Shown here: positions 6,980 to 13,993 of the stretch, piece after piece
How the letters are laid out: each line of letters opens with the position of its first letter
Position numbering within the stretch: the stretch's first letter is position 1
DNA from: JBBSMX01 sp038232935
GTDB taxonomy: Bacteria > Bacteroidota > Rhodothermia > Rhodothermales > JANQRZ01
Length of the DNA: 14,050 nucleotides
Direction: 5' to 3'
Assembly (NCBI GenBank): GCA_038232935.1
Contig: JBBSMX010000110.1
Coordinates: 1 to 14,050, forward strand
Notes under the pieces: model-generated
What the model saw: only the letters and a program-made list of their open reading frames with translations
Databases searched by the model: none
What the model was told of the DNA's origin: nothing
Program-made: the position numbers and the translations under genes

Positions 6980-7522
6980 CTAGCTCTTCTTGGCAGTCTT
7001 GCGCGTCTTGCGGGCTGGCTTCTCGCTCTGTCCGAGGTGGCCTTTGCCCTCTTCGAAGAGTTCCGAATAGGAAGCGACGGGATACCGATCTCCATAGATT
7101 TCCTTCATCTTCTGGAAACGCAGCTTGCAGGCCATTTTGAAGGCCGTTTCCTCGCCGTACTTCCGGATCGAGAACGACGTCCCACGGGCTTCGCCCGGCG
7201 CCGGGTTCCACGAGACGGCATAGACCTCGTGGCGGTGACCGTGGCGGTCCCGCTTGAAGGTGCGCGAGACGCCCAGAACCCCGGTGGCGTTGTTCTTGTT
7301 GTGTCGGATCAGCCGCCGCTTCGGCTCGCTCTCCGGCATGGCGTCCACTTCCTCTTGGAGGCTCGTGCGGTATTCGAGCGCCTGCTTGAAGGCGTCCTCT
7401 TTGCTTCCGCACTTTCGGTCACTGAAAAGCTTGGAGTACGTCCTCCCATGTCGGTAGACGCGAACCTGCCATCCGTGCGTTGAGTCAGAATCGATGCGAA
7501 TTACCCCTTTTGCTCTCGGCAT
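6980..7522 (-). CDS. Tandem AP2/ERF-like DNA-binding domain protein
   Basis: A 180-residue basic protein with two AP2-like units. Unit 1 (about 6-58) has GVIRI, WQVRVYRHGR, KLF and a helix KEDAFKQALEYRTSL. Unit 2 (about 79-142) has TGVLGVSRTF, YAVSWNP, TSFSIRKYGEETAFKMAC and R. The three-strand-plus-helix pattern, with TGxxGVS and FSIxKYGEExA, is typical of bacterial AP2 domains, often found in HNH endonucleases and in phage or cyanobacterial proteins. No HNH motif is present. The lysine-rich tail (KPARKTRKTAKKS, 168-180) suggests non-specific DNA contact. I start at ATG 7522 because the domain begins directly after it; an upstream GTG at 7594 would add 24 unconserved-looking residues. TATATT on the minus strand (7566-7571) is a possible -10. 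It is probably a transcription factor or nucleoid-associated protein; its target is unknown. Confidence 0.7.
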   Translation of the reverse strand: MPRAKGVIRIDSDSTHGWQVRVYRHGRTYSKLFSDRKCGSKEDAFKQALEYRTSLQEEVDAMPESEPKRRLIRHNKNNATGVLGVSRTFKRDRHGHRHEVYAVSWNPAPGEARGTSFSIRKYGEETAFKMACKLRFQKMKEIYGDRYPVASYSELFEEGKGHLGQSEKPARKTRKTAKKS

Positions 7523-7690
7523 GGGCGTAGTAAGTCTTTTGAAGTGGGTGGGATAAGGGTACGACAATATATGGCGTACTACCGGAGAATACACTCTTTA
7601 CCCTAATCGTACACGTCAGGTTACAGATTGCTGGAAAATTCGATAACTAACGCGCCCTGTTGAGGAAGGCCGCTCGGGAAGCTACGCCCC

Positions 7691-8515
7691 TTACGACCCG
7701 GCCGGTATTCGCCGGTAGCGAGTGAGGACCCCGCAATACACGCCGTAGGCGACGAGGCCTACGGCGACCACGCCGAGGAGGTAGGGGCCGTAGGGCTGTC
7801 CTGCCAGCGTGTCGAGGGTGCCTTCGAGCCCCCGCGCCTCTTCCGGATTCGCGCTGAGGGCGGCCTGGACGAGGAAGACGCCGATGATGCAGAAGATCAC
7901 GCCGCGTGCAGCCAGCCCGAAACGCCCTGCCCGCTCCGCCCACGTCTGCTCCGTTGCGCTCATCTCGCCAGTCTTCAGCTTGTCGAAGAACGCCGCTTTG
8001 TACGCCTTGTACAACTGGTACAGCCCAACGCCTATGATGACGACCCCGCCGATGCCGACGAGCCACACGCCAAAGGGCTGCGCCATCAGCTTGGCCGTCC
8101 AGATATCTGCACGATCCCCCCCGCTGCTTCCTCCGTGTCCGAGCAGCAGCCGGACCGCTGCCCACCCAAGTCCGGTGTAGAGCACCCCGCTCACGAAGTA
8201 GCCAACGCGCTTGACGACGTCTGCCGCATCGGACCCCTTGTTGTCCGGATCGAGGAAGGCCTGGACGAAGCGCCACAGGGCGTAGCCGAACAGTCCGATG
8301 GCCGCAGCGCCGACCAAGACTTGGCCGAAGGGGCCGCCTGCGATGGTGCCGAGCACGCCGCGCGAGCCGCTCGTCTCGCCGCCCACACCGAAGGCAGCCA
8401 TCACCGCCAGCACACCGATGAGGCCGTAGACGACGCCCTTGACGGCATAACCGAAGCGGGCGAGCTTTTCGACGGTGTCGCTGTGTGCGATGTGCTGAGG
8501 AGCCGGCTGCTGCAT
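7691..8515 (-). CDS. DUF1206 domain membrane protein
   Basis: A 274-residue integral membrane protein made of three related two-helix units (about 12-90, 98-180 and 192-268). Each opens with a short amphipathic stretch and FGYAVKG / VGYFVSG / FGLAARG, then a helix, a glycine-rich loop with QPFG or GPFG, a second helix, and a Y-x-L/V-W/Y ending. This triplicate layout and length match DUF1206 proteins, whose function is unknown. There is no signal peptide beyond the first helix and no enzyme motif. The start ATG 8515 has only pyrimidines upstream, so no ribosome binding site. It stands alone: 197 bases separate it from the operon upstream and 168 bases from the AP2 gene downstream. No terminator is visible after it in 7523-7690. 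Confidence 0.85.
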   Translation of the reverse strand: MQQPAPQHIAHSDTVEKLARFGYAVKGVVYGLIGVLAVMAAFGVGGETSGSRGVLGTIAGGPFGQVLVGAAAIGLFGYALWRFVQAFLDPDNKGSDAADVVKRVGYFVSGVLYTGLGWAAVRLLLGHGGSSGGDRADIWTAKLMAQPFGVWLVGIGGVVIIGVGLYQLYKAYKAAFFDKLKTGEMSATEQTWAERAGRFGLAARGVIFCIIGVFLVQAALSANPEEARGLEGTLDTLAGQPYGPYLLGVVAVGLVAYGVYCGVLTRYRRIPAGS

Positions 8516-8616
8516 AGCGAAGAGGAAGGGACAGAGAAAGGCAGAAGAGATGCACCGAGCTGACGGCGTAAGTATGCCACCATCCTTGCTACACCGCAGG
8601 CGCAGCCGAGGTTCGA

Positions 8617-8657
8617 TGGGGTACCCTCCTGCCTGTCGGCTCTCCGGGGGTGCCCCA
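8617..8657. other. Intergenic hairpin downstream of the di-haem gene
   Basis: TGGGGTACCC (8617-8626) pairs along its full length with GGGTGCCCCA (8648-8657), including one G-U pair on the plus strand, around a 21-base loop. It lies about 56 bases past the stop of the minus-strand operon and 100 bases before the DUF1206 start. No T run follows on either strand, so it may be a 3'-end stabiliser or weak terminator rather than a classical one. Nothing else was recognised in 8516-8712. Confidence 0.35.
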
Positions 8658-8712
8658 CCTACTGCGCGCTACGCTGCGTGGGCCCGGACCGACTCCAGGA
8701 CGAGTGGGCGCG

Positions 8713-10080
8713 TTAGAGCGAGCGTAAGAAGGCGAGCAGGTCGTCGTGCTCCTCAGTGGTAAGGGTGCGGACACGTTCGAGCGCAGGGGCTGCCTCGCCG
8801 CCGTGCCAGAAAATCGCCTCCCACAGGCTGCGGGCGCGGCCGTCGTGCAAGAGTTGAGGATTGCCGTTGACGACCTCCGTCAGTCCGAGTCCCCAGAGCG
8901 GGGGTGTGCGCCACTCTCGCCCGGTGGCCTCGAAGTCCGGTCGGCCGTCGGCGAGGCCCTCGCCCATGTCGTGAAGGAGGAGGTCGGTGTAAGGATAGAT
9001 CGTCTGGTCGGATACGGCGGGGACGCCGCTGAGCGTGCCCGTCTGGAGCTGAGGAACGTGGCAGCTTGCGCACCCTACGTCCAGAAAGATCCTCTTCCCG
9101 CGCTGGACATCCGGATGATCGAGGTTGCGGCGGGCGGGAACGCCGAGGGTTTGGGTGTAGAACGTCACGGAGTCGAGCACGTCCTGTCCGATCTCCGGAT
9201 CGTCGCCTAGACCGTCGGCGTGGCCGTCTTGGCCGTCGCTGCTCTCGAGGGAGAACAGCGGCGAGGTGATCCCCATGTCGCCGTGGTACGCGGCGGCGTT
9301 CTGGACGAGCAGGCTCGGCTGGTTCGCTTTCCACCCGAAGCGCCCGATCCGCGTTCGGCCCTCGATGGGATCCCACACGCGGTTGGGCCGGCCGGAGACC
9401 TCACCGTCGGCTGCTTGCCTGTCCGCTAACTGTTCGACGGTCCGATCTGAAACCGCCTCCAGCAACCCGAGCCCGAACACCGGACGGGCGATGCGCGGCG
9501 AGACGAGGACGTGCGCCGGGAGCGGCTGGTACGAGGCTCCGATCTGGTACACCGGCTCGCGCAGGGTAACCGTCGTCCCGTCGGCAAGCGTCTCCGTGCG
9601 CGTGGTGTAGGCAATGCCGATTTCCGCTTCGGGAGCGTACCCGAAGATGGCCCGGTCCTGAATCTGCGTGCCGAACCCCGGCACGGGGACGGGCTCCCCA
9701 TTCGGCCCCGCGCCGTCCACGCTGATCCGAAGCAAGAGCGATTCGATGCTGCGTCCGTCTCGCGCATGGCACTGAACGCATGCGACCTCGTTGAACACAG
9801 GCCCGAGCCCACCCCGCAGCTCGGCCGGTGCCGTCACGAACGCGGCCTCGAACTGGAAGTCGCCTTCCAGGTGGCGCTCTAGCTCTTCCGGGCTGAGGTT
9901 CGGGGCCGGGGTCGAGAACGCGTGGCTGTTGAACTCGAACACCGTCGTGGCTCCGCCGGCCAGCGCTTCAGTCGGTTCGTCCACCTCGTCCGGCGTAGCC
10001 GCATCGCACGCAGCGAGCGCTCCGCCGAGCAGGCAGAGCAGGGCGACGGTTCGTACGAGCGGGTAGGAGCGAACGGGCAT
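8713..10080 (-). CDS. Di-haem oxidoreductase family lipoprotein (DUF1111, cytochrome c peroxidase-like)
   Basis: A 455-residue periplasm-facing c-type cytochrome. A lipoprotein signal ends in LAAC (Cys25). The first haem site is CVQCH (101-105) and the second CASCH (337-341). Family signatures follow: LLHDMGEGLADGR (368-380), RTPPLWGLG (391-399) and LHDGRARSLWEAIFWHGGEA (411-430). Members relate to di-haem peroxidases such as MauG/CcpA and are commonly encoded beside imelysins, as here (14-bp gap), for example at the P. aeruginosa icmP locus. By analogy with the haem peroxidase EfeB that works with imelysin-type EfeO, a redox role in iron handling is likely, though unproven for this family. 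It is the last gene of the porin-imelysin-di-haem operon. Confidence 0.93.
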   Translation of the reverse strand: MPVRSYPLVRTVALLCLLGGALAACDAATPDEVDEPTEALAGGATTVFEFNSHAFSTPAPNLSPEELERHLEGDFQFEAAFVTAPAELRGGLGPVFNEVACVQCHARDGRSIESLLLRISVDGAGPNGEPVPVPGFGTQIQDRAIFGYAPEAEIGIAYTTRTETLADGTTVTLREPVYQIGASYQPLPAHVLVSPRIARPVFGLGLLEAVSDRTVEQLADRQAADGEVSGRPNRVWDPIEGRTRIGRFGWKANQPSLLVQNAAAYHGDMGITSPLFSLESSDGQDGHADGLGDDPEIGQDVLDSVTFYTQTLGVPARRNLDHPDVQRGKRIFLDVGCASCHVPQLQTGTLSGVPAVSDQTIYPYTDLLLHDMGEGLADGRPDFEATGREWRTPPLWGLGLTEVVNGNPQLLHDGRARSLWEAIFWHGGEAAPALERVRTLTTEEHDDLLAFLRSL

Positions 10081-10094
10081 AGCGGTTGAAGCTG

Positions 10095-11138
10095 TTATCC
10101 GAGGAGGGCGGCGACGTCGTTCTGGAACGTCGAGCGCACGACGAGGACGGCGTCGATGGCGGCCTGTACCTCCACCGGGTGATCGAAGATGGCCGTGCGG
10201 AACGGGCCGGGAATCGCCCGGATCGCGTCGATGGCGGCTTCGATCTCGGTGCGTACGCGGGCGTCCAGCGCCGCATCGCGCTCGGCGACGAAGGCGCTCA
10301 GGCCGGGGCCGGTGGCTCCGGCGTAGGTCCCGGTGTAGAGGTGGAGGATGCTGCGAATGTTGTTTTCGAAGTCGGCCAGCGAGTTGCCGCTGAAGCGCGA
10401 CTCCACCTCCAGCGTGTTCTGATCGCCGAACGGCGCGCCCATCTTCCCGGAGCCGACCTCGTCCGCGATGCCGGCGATGCCCGTGAGGAGCTCCTGTAGA
10501 GCAGCGCGCTGGCTCACGAAGACGGTGTTGTCACCCGCCCCCATGAGCACGCCGGCGTAGTTGTCGGCGCCGGGGTCCCAGGCGGCGTGGAGCCGGTCGG
10601 CGTCCTGCGCTAGCACGGCCGCGGTGGCGGTGAGATATGCGAGCTCGCGCGCATCGAGGTCGGCCACGGTCCGGCTGCTCTCTTCGCCGAAGAGGAGGTA
10701 CTCGATGGTGTGGAAGCCCCGGAGGTTGTCTTCGAGGCCACGGACGTAGGCCGGCGTCAGCGTAGCCTGACTGGCGAGCACGGCGTTGAGATCGGCGACG
10801 TTGACGGGCCAGCTATCCAGCGACGGGTCCAGCCCCTCGGTGTCGACGGGTCCGAAAAGGAAGCCCTCGGACATCTCCCACGGGGCGCGGGTGGCGCGCC
10901 ACTGCGCCTGCGCGGCCAAGAGAGTCGCCTCGGTCGGGTTGCTCTGCAGCGTGGCGGTGGCGGTCACGAGGTCGGCCGCCTCGGCGTCGAGGTCGGCGTA
11001 GGTCGCCGTGATCACGTCGAGCGCGACGTGTTCGAGGATGGGTCCGGCTTCGAGGTCGGACGTGAGCGGCGGGGTAGCGGAGTCGCAGCCCGCGAGAGCG
11101 AGGACGAGGAGGAGAGCGGGGAAGAGGGCGATGCGCAT
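10095..11138 (-). CDS. Imelysin family lipoprotein (peptidase M75-like)
   Basis: A 347-residue lipoprotein with signal peptide and lipobox LAGC (Cys18). It has the imelysin hallmark GxHxxE as GFHTIE (141-146), preceded by PWEMSEGFLFGP (86-97) and followed by the second conserved block SRFSGNSLADFENNIRSI (247-264). Imelysins form a bundle of two helical repeats and include EfeO, IcmP and Algp7. Despite the peptidase label, most are thought to bind metal, usually iron, through the GxHxxE site. It would sit in the periplasm or on an outer membrane leaflet. It is placed between the porin (21-bp gap) and the di-haem gene (14-bp gap), so it is almost certainly co-transcribed with both. No EfeU-type permease is adjacent. 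Confidence 0.92.
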   Translation of the reverse strand: MRIALFPALLLVLALAGCDSATPPLTSDLEAGPILEHVALDVITATYADLDAEAADLVTATATLQSNPTEATLLAAQAQWRATRAPWEMSEGFLFGPVDTEGLDPSLDSWPVNVADLNAVLASQATLTPAYVRGLEDNLRGFHTIEYLLFGEESSRTVADLDARELAYLTATAAVLAQDADRLHAAWDPGADNYAGVLMGAGDNTVFVSQRAALQELLTGIAGIADEVGSGKMGAPFGDQNTLEVESRFSGNSLADFENNIRSILHLYTGTYAGATGPGLSAFVAERDAALDARVRTEIEAAIDAIRAIPGPFRTAIFDHPVEVQAAIDAVLVVRSTFQNDVAALLG

Positions 11139-11159
11139 GACGGAAGGAGACAGGGTGGA

Positions 11160-12371
11160 TTAAAATTCGAAGCCGAGGCCGAGCGAGAACGTGTCCTCGA
11201 CGTTGTCGACGTCGGTGCCGAGCACGCGGTGGGTGAACTCGGCCTTGATGATCAGGTCGTCGATGGGGCGGTAGTTGAGGCCGCCGGTGTAGTCCGTCCG
11301 CTCCCAGCGCGGGTTGTCGAAGGTGTCACTGGTGACTCGGTACATCGAGTCGTAAAAGGCGAGGCGGCCGAACACGTCGAGGCGTTCGCCGGGGAGACCG
11401 AGGAGCGAGAGCACGTTGTACCCGGCCTCGGCGTAGGCTCCGAGGGCCGCGCTGCCGACGGGCGTGCGCTTCACGCCGAGGTTGTTCGAGAGATTGCGGT
11501 TGGCCTGCGAGACGAGGTCGGCGTTCTGAAGCCCGCCGTAGAGGGCCATCCCCCGCACCGTGAGCGGTCCTCGGACCCACTGGCCGTGCGCCTCGACGAG
11601 CCCGACATACGCGTCTGCGGCGAGGTCGGGCTTCGGCCGGTTGCCGGTCGTGTTGCCGCCGTACGCCGAGAGGCCGACGAGCGTCTCGTCACCGAGCAGG
11701 TAGTCCAGCCGGAGGGCGAGGGCGAGGTCCTCGGCGTTCACCGTCTCGAACCGGGTCTGGTAGCCCGGCTGCACCCAGTTGGCCGACGAGAAGCCGGTGC
11801 CGTCGAGGCCGTTCGTGAGGGAGAGGTTGTAGGCGAGGTGGCCGACCTGCCCGTACGCCTGCGCGCCGATCTCGTACCAGTTGGTCGGGATCAAGTTGGC
11901 TTCGACGGACGACCGCGTCGTGGTGAAGTACTCGTTCGGCTCGTCATTCGTCGAAGCCAGTCCGATGGGCAGCTTGAGACGCCCCACGCGGATGTTGAAG
12001 GCCGGTGTGACGGCGACGTGGACGTGGAGCTGCTCCAGCACGACTTCGCCGCCCGCTTCGATCTCCTGCTCGAACTCGCCGAACTCTTCGAACCGGTCGA
12101 ATTCGAGCGTCGCCCCGGTCCCGCCGTGCTCGATCTCCACCTCCGCCTCCACCCGGACCCGCTCCGAAAGCCGGACAGAGGGGTAGAGGACGAGGCGTTC
12201 GAGGTCGAGGGCGTTGCGCCGCGCGGGATCGGTCTCCCAATCGAACGCGAAATAATTGACGACGCCGTAGCCGTGCAACCCGAAGCGCGAGGCGTCTGAC
12301 GTATCGGGGTCGGTTGCGCCCTCGGTTCGAATGGGGAGGGTGAGGAGAGAGAGGAGGAGCAGGTGAAACAT
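11160..12371 (-). CDS. Outer-membrane beta-barrel porin, first gene of the iron-type operon
   Basis: A 403-residue protein with a short N-terminal signal (about 1-18) and alternating hydrophobic strands with aromatic girdles throughout, ending in LGLGFEF. A terminal Phe is the usual recognition signal for barrel insertion. The opening (GLHGYGVVNYFAF, then LERLVLYPSVRLSERVRVEAEVEIEH) and the INIRVGRLKLPIG-like segment resemble OprO/OprP-type porins. Residues about 92-115 form a strongly acidic Phe/Glu-rich stretch (FEEFGEFEQEIEAGGE) that could lie in a loop and attract cations; this is inference. The start ATG 12371 sits just 3 bases inside a long palindromic operator, so this gene and the two behind it are likely repressed together by a metal sensor. 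It could equally be a general porin; the substrate is not readable. Confidence 0.8.
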   Translation of the reverse strand: MFHLLLLSLLTLPIRTEGATDPDTSDASRFGLHGYGVVNYFAFDWETDPARRNALDLERLVLYPSVRLSERVRVEAEVEIEHGGTGATLEFDRFEEFGEFEQEIEAGGEVVLEQLHVHVAVTPAFNIRVGRLKLPIGLASTNDEPNEYFTTTRSSVEANLIPTNWYEIGAQAYGQVGHLAYNLSLTNGLDGTGFSSANWVQPGYQTRFETVNAEDLALALRLDYLLGDETLVGLSAYGGNTTGNRPKPDLAADAYVGLVEAHGQWVRGPLTVRGMALYGGLQNADLVSQANRNLSNNLGVKRTPVGSAALGAYAEAGYNVLSLLGLPGERLDVFGRLAFYDSMYRVTSDTFDNPRWERTDYTGGLNYRPIDDLIIKAEFTHRVLGTDVDNVEDTFSLGLGFEF

Positions 12372-12374
12372 GAG

Positions 12375-12411
12375 GCGAGTTTAATTTAGACTTGATCTAA
12401 ACTAAGCTCGC
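12375..12411 (-). promoter_or_regulatory. Palindromic operator, DtxR/MntR-like, overlapping the porin promoter
   Basis: Two 16-base arms, GCGAGTTTAATTTAGA (12375-12390) and the complement of 12396-12411 (GCGAGCTTAGTTTAGA), agree at 14 of 16 positions around CTTGA. The core is TTTAGACTTGATCTAAA (12385-12401). AT-rich TTTAGA/TCTAAA half-sites resemble operators of DtxR-family iron/manganese repressors and are unlike a classical Fur box. On the minus strand, TTGCGT (complement of 12423-12428) with an 18-bp spacer to TAGTTT (complement of 12399-12404) could be a -35/-10 pair. The operator would then cover the -10 and transcription start, suiting repression. No regulator gene is in the window. Confidence 0.7.
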
Positions 12412-12489
12412 TTGTTCCATCGACGCAAGATGTCAGACTGAGTTAACCGACCTTTTGCAGAGGGCGGGTCTCGCTCGTGCTGGATCGGG

Positions 12490-13083
12490 CTACTCCAGCC
12501 GAGCCGAACCGTCGGGCTGGAAGAGAAAACGGAAGGTGTAGAAGCGAAAACCCTCTTCCGGATTCAGTTCCTCCGGATCTGGTGCCCCTTTGTAGTAGCT
12601 CTCGATCTGCACTTTCGCGTAGCCCCCATCGGCGGTGCGGACGACGAGGACGGCGGGGCGGGGCGAGACGATCCCCGTAGCGAAGTCGTAGGCGTACCAT
12701 CCGTTGCCGGCTCCGCCGGGGATGGCCGTCTCCCTCTTGTCCGTCCCCCGATCCACGGCGAAGGAGTCGGCGGGCGGCGCTTCGGTGACGGCGGCGAAGC
12801 TCGTATCTGCGAGCACGACGGCTCCGCCCATGCCTGGGCCGGACGCTCCGCCGTTGACGAGGATCGTCGTGGACTTGAAGGCGAGGTCCCACTCGGTCGA
12901 GGCCGAGTCGGCGACGGGGACGATGCGGTTCTCGCGGAGGCTGTAGAACACGAAGTGGCCGTCGTCCCCGCGCGCGTCGAGATCGGCGACGGTGATGACC
13001 TGCGGAGAGGATGCGGACCGCATCGTCAGGCAGGCGGTGAGGGCGAGGGGGAGGACGGCGAGGGCGAGGAAAGAGTTACGCAT
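12490..13083 (-). CDS. hmuY: HmuY-family haem-binding lipoprotein
   Basis: A 197-residue lipoprotein with lipobox LTAC (Cys18). The HmuY-like core is HFVFYSLRENRIV (43-55), STEWDLAFKSTTILVNGGASG (62-82), GNGWYAYDF (127-134), and AVLVVRTADGGYAKVQIESYY (144-164). The WDLAF...NGGxSG and RTxDGxYAKxQIxSYY patterns are family signatures. HmuY proteins are surface haemophores of Bacteroidota that pass haem to a TonB receptor; none is adjacent here. The mature part has a single histidine (His43) and few methionines (21, 85), so the bis-histidine site of P. gingivalis HmuY does not appear to be kept. It lies 118 bases upstream of the porin on the same strand, with no clear terminator between, so read-through into the porin operon is possible. 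No ribosome binding site is visible before ATG 13083. Confidence 0.85.
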   Translation of the reverse strand: MRNSFLALAVLPLALTACLTMRSASSPQVITVADLDARGDDGHFVFYSLRENRIVPVADSASTEWDLAFKSTTILVNGGASGPGMGGAVVLADTSFAAVTEAPPADSFAVDRGTDKRETAIPGGAGNGWYAYDFATGIVSPRPAVLVVRTADGGYAKVQIESYYKGAPDPEELNPEEGFRFYTFRFLFQPDGSARLE

Positions 13084-13107
13084 GGGGTGGATGGCGCGAC
13101 TTAAGGG

Positions 13108-13219
13108 GGCCGTACGCTACGATCCGTAACAGAAGAGGGGCGCGCTGAGATGGTGAATTTTCTGAGCTCGCTCCGGCACGGATCGTGCAGGGAATGGTTT
13201 CCATAGGAAACGTACGGCC
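13108..13219. repeat. Nested inverted repeats between hmuY and the PAQR gene
   Basis: GGCCGTACG (13108-13116) and its complement CGTACGGCC (13211-13219) bracket the intergenic region. Just inside the right arm are two small palindromes: GCACG-GAT-CGTGC (13176-13188) and GTTTCC-ATA-GGAAAC (13197-13211). They lie in the shared upstream region of two divergent genes, so they could be operators, but none matches a site I know. No convincing -35/-10 pair was found for either gene. Confidence 0.5.
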
Positions 13220-13282
13220 TTGTTTGTGCGTCGTGGGACCCCCTCGCGCTTCACCTTTTGCCAGCCGTTAGCCGATCTCCTC

Positions 13283-13993
13283 ATGCGACGTATCGCCGCC
13301 CGGAACCGCCTGCTCGCACGCCGCTCCCGTCAGCGCGTCCGGCAGGCGCGCGCGGTGCTTGCGGTTCAGCGGCAGCGATTGCGTGAGGAGATCGCCAGCG
13401 GGGTCACCCACGGTGCCGGGCTGCTACTTGCGGTGGCAGCCGTCCCGGTGCTGATCGTGCTCGGTGCCCTGCGCGGGAGCGCGGTCCACGTCGTCGGGTT
13501 CACGGTCTACGGGTCGTCGCTCGTCCTCGTCTACGCGACCTCCACGCTCTACCACGCTTTTCAGCGACCCCGCCTCAAGCACGTCTTTCGCATCCTCGAC
13601 CACGGGGCGATCTACCTGCTCATCGCGGGGACGTACACGCCCGTCATGCTCCTCAGCTTGAACGGGCCGTGGGGGTGGACGCTGCTCGGCCTCGTCTGGA
13701 CGCTCGCCGTGTTCGGCTGCGTCTTCAAGCTCTTCTTCGTGGGCCGCTTCGAGGGTTTCTCGACCGTGCTCTACCTCGTAATGGGCTGGCTCGTCGTCCT
13801 CGTCCTCAAACCGCTCGTGGCATCAGTCCCGACGGTCGCGCTTCTCTGGCTCGTCGCAGGCGGGCTGAGTTACACGGTCGGCGTGGTGTTCTTCGTGTGG
13901 GAGCGGCTCCCGTACAACCACGCCGTGTGGCACCTCTTCGTGATCGGCGGGAGCGTGTGCCACTACGTCGCGATCCTGCTGTACGTGTGGTGA
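13283..13993 (+). CDS. trhA: Hemolysin III / PAQR family membrane protein (TrhA-like)
   Basis: A 236-residue seven-helix membrane protein of the PAQR superfamily, whose bacterial members (YqfA/TrhA, hemolysin III) influence membrane energetics and lipid homeostasis; the haemolysin name is historical. Motifs are EEIASGVTHGAG at the first helix (35-46), STLYHAF (87-93), DHGAIYLLIAGTYTP (106-120) and NHAVWHLFVIGGSVCHY (212-228). They supply the Ser, Asp and three His residues of the family's putative metal site. The first 34 residues are a very basic cytoplasmic lead (RRIAARNRLLARRSRQRVR), somewhat longer than usual. I start at ATG 13283; an in-frame TTG at 13220 would add 21 residues of no recognisable kind. 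It is divergent from hmuY, with 199 bases between the starts. Confidence 0.9.
   Translation: MRRIAARNRLLARRSRQRVRQARAVLAVQRQRLREEIASGVTHGAGLLLAVAAVPVLIVLGALRGSAVHVVGFTVYGSSLVLVYATSTLYHAFQRPRLKHVFRILDHGAIYLLIAGTYTPVMLLSLNGPWGWTLLGLVWTLAVFGCVFKLFFVGRFEGFSTVLYLVMGWLVVLVLKPLVASVPTVALLWLVAGGLSYTVGVVFFVWERLPYNHAVWHLFVIGGSVCHYVAILLYVW

Noticed and set aside
7523..7594. Upstream GTG extension of the AP2 gene
   Set aside because: It adds 24 residues outside any domain and overlaps the best -10-like sequence. The ATG at 7522 directly precedes the first AP2 unit.
7691..8563. Plus-strand open frames opposite the DUF1206 gene
   Set aside because: They are short, without motifs, and lie wholly opposite a gene with a clear triplicated membrane topology.
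10710..12299. Plus-strand open frame (529 codons) across the porin and imelysin genes
   Set aside because: It has Val/Glu/Gly/Arg-rich composition with no domain, and lies opposite two genes with signal peptides and family motifs. It is a codon-bias shadow.
13220..13282. TTG extension of the PAQR gene
   Set aside because: The extra 21 residues are not family-like, and the TTG overlaps the palindromic region. ATG 13283 is the simpler start.
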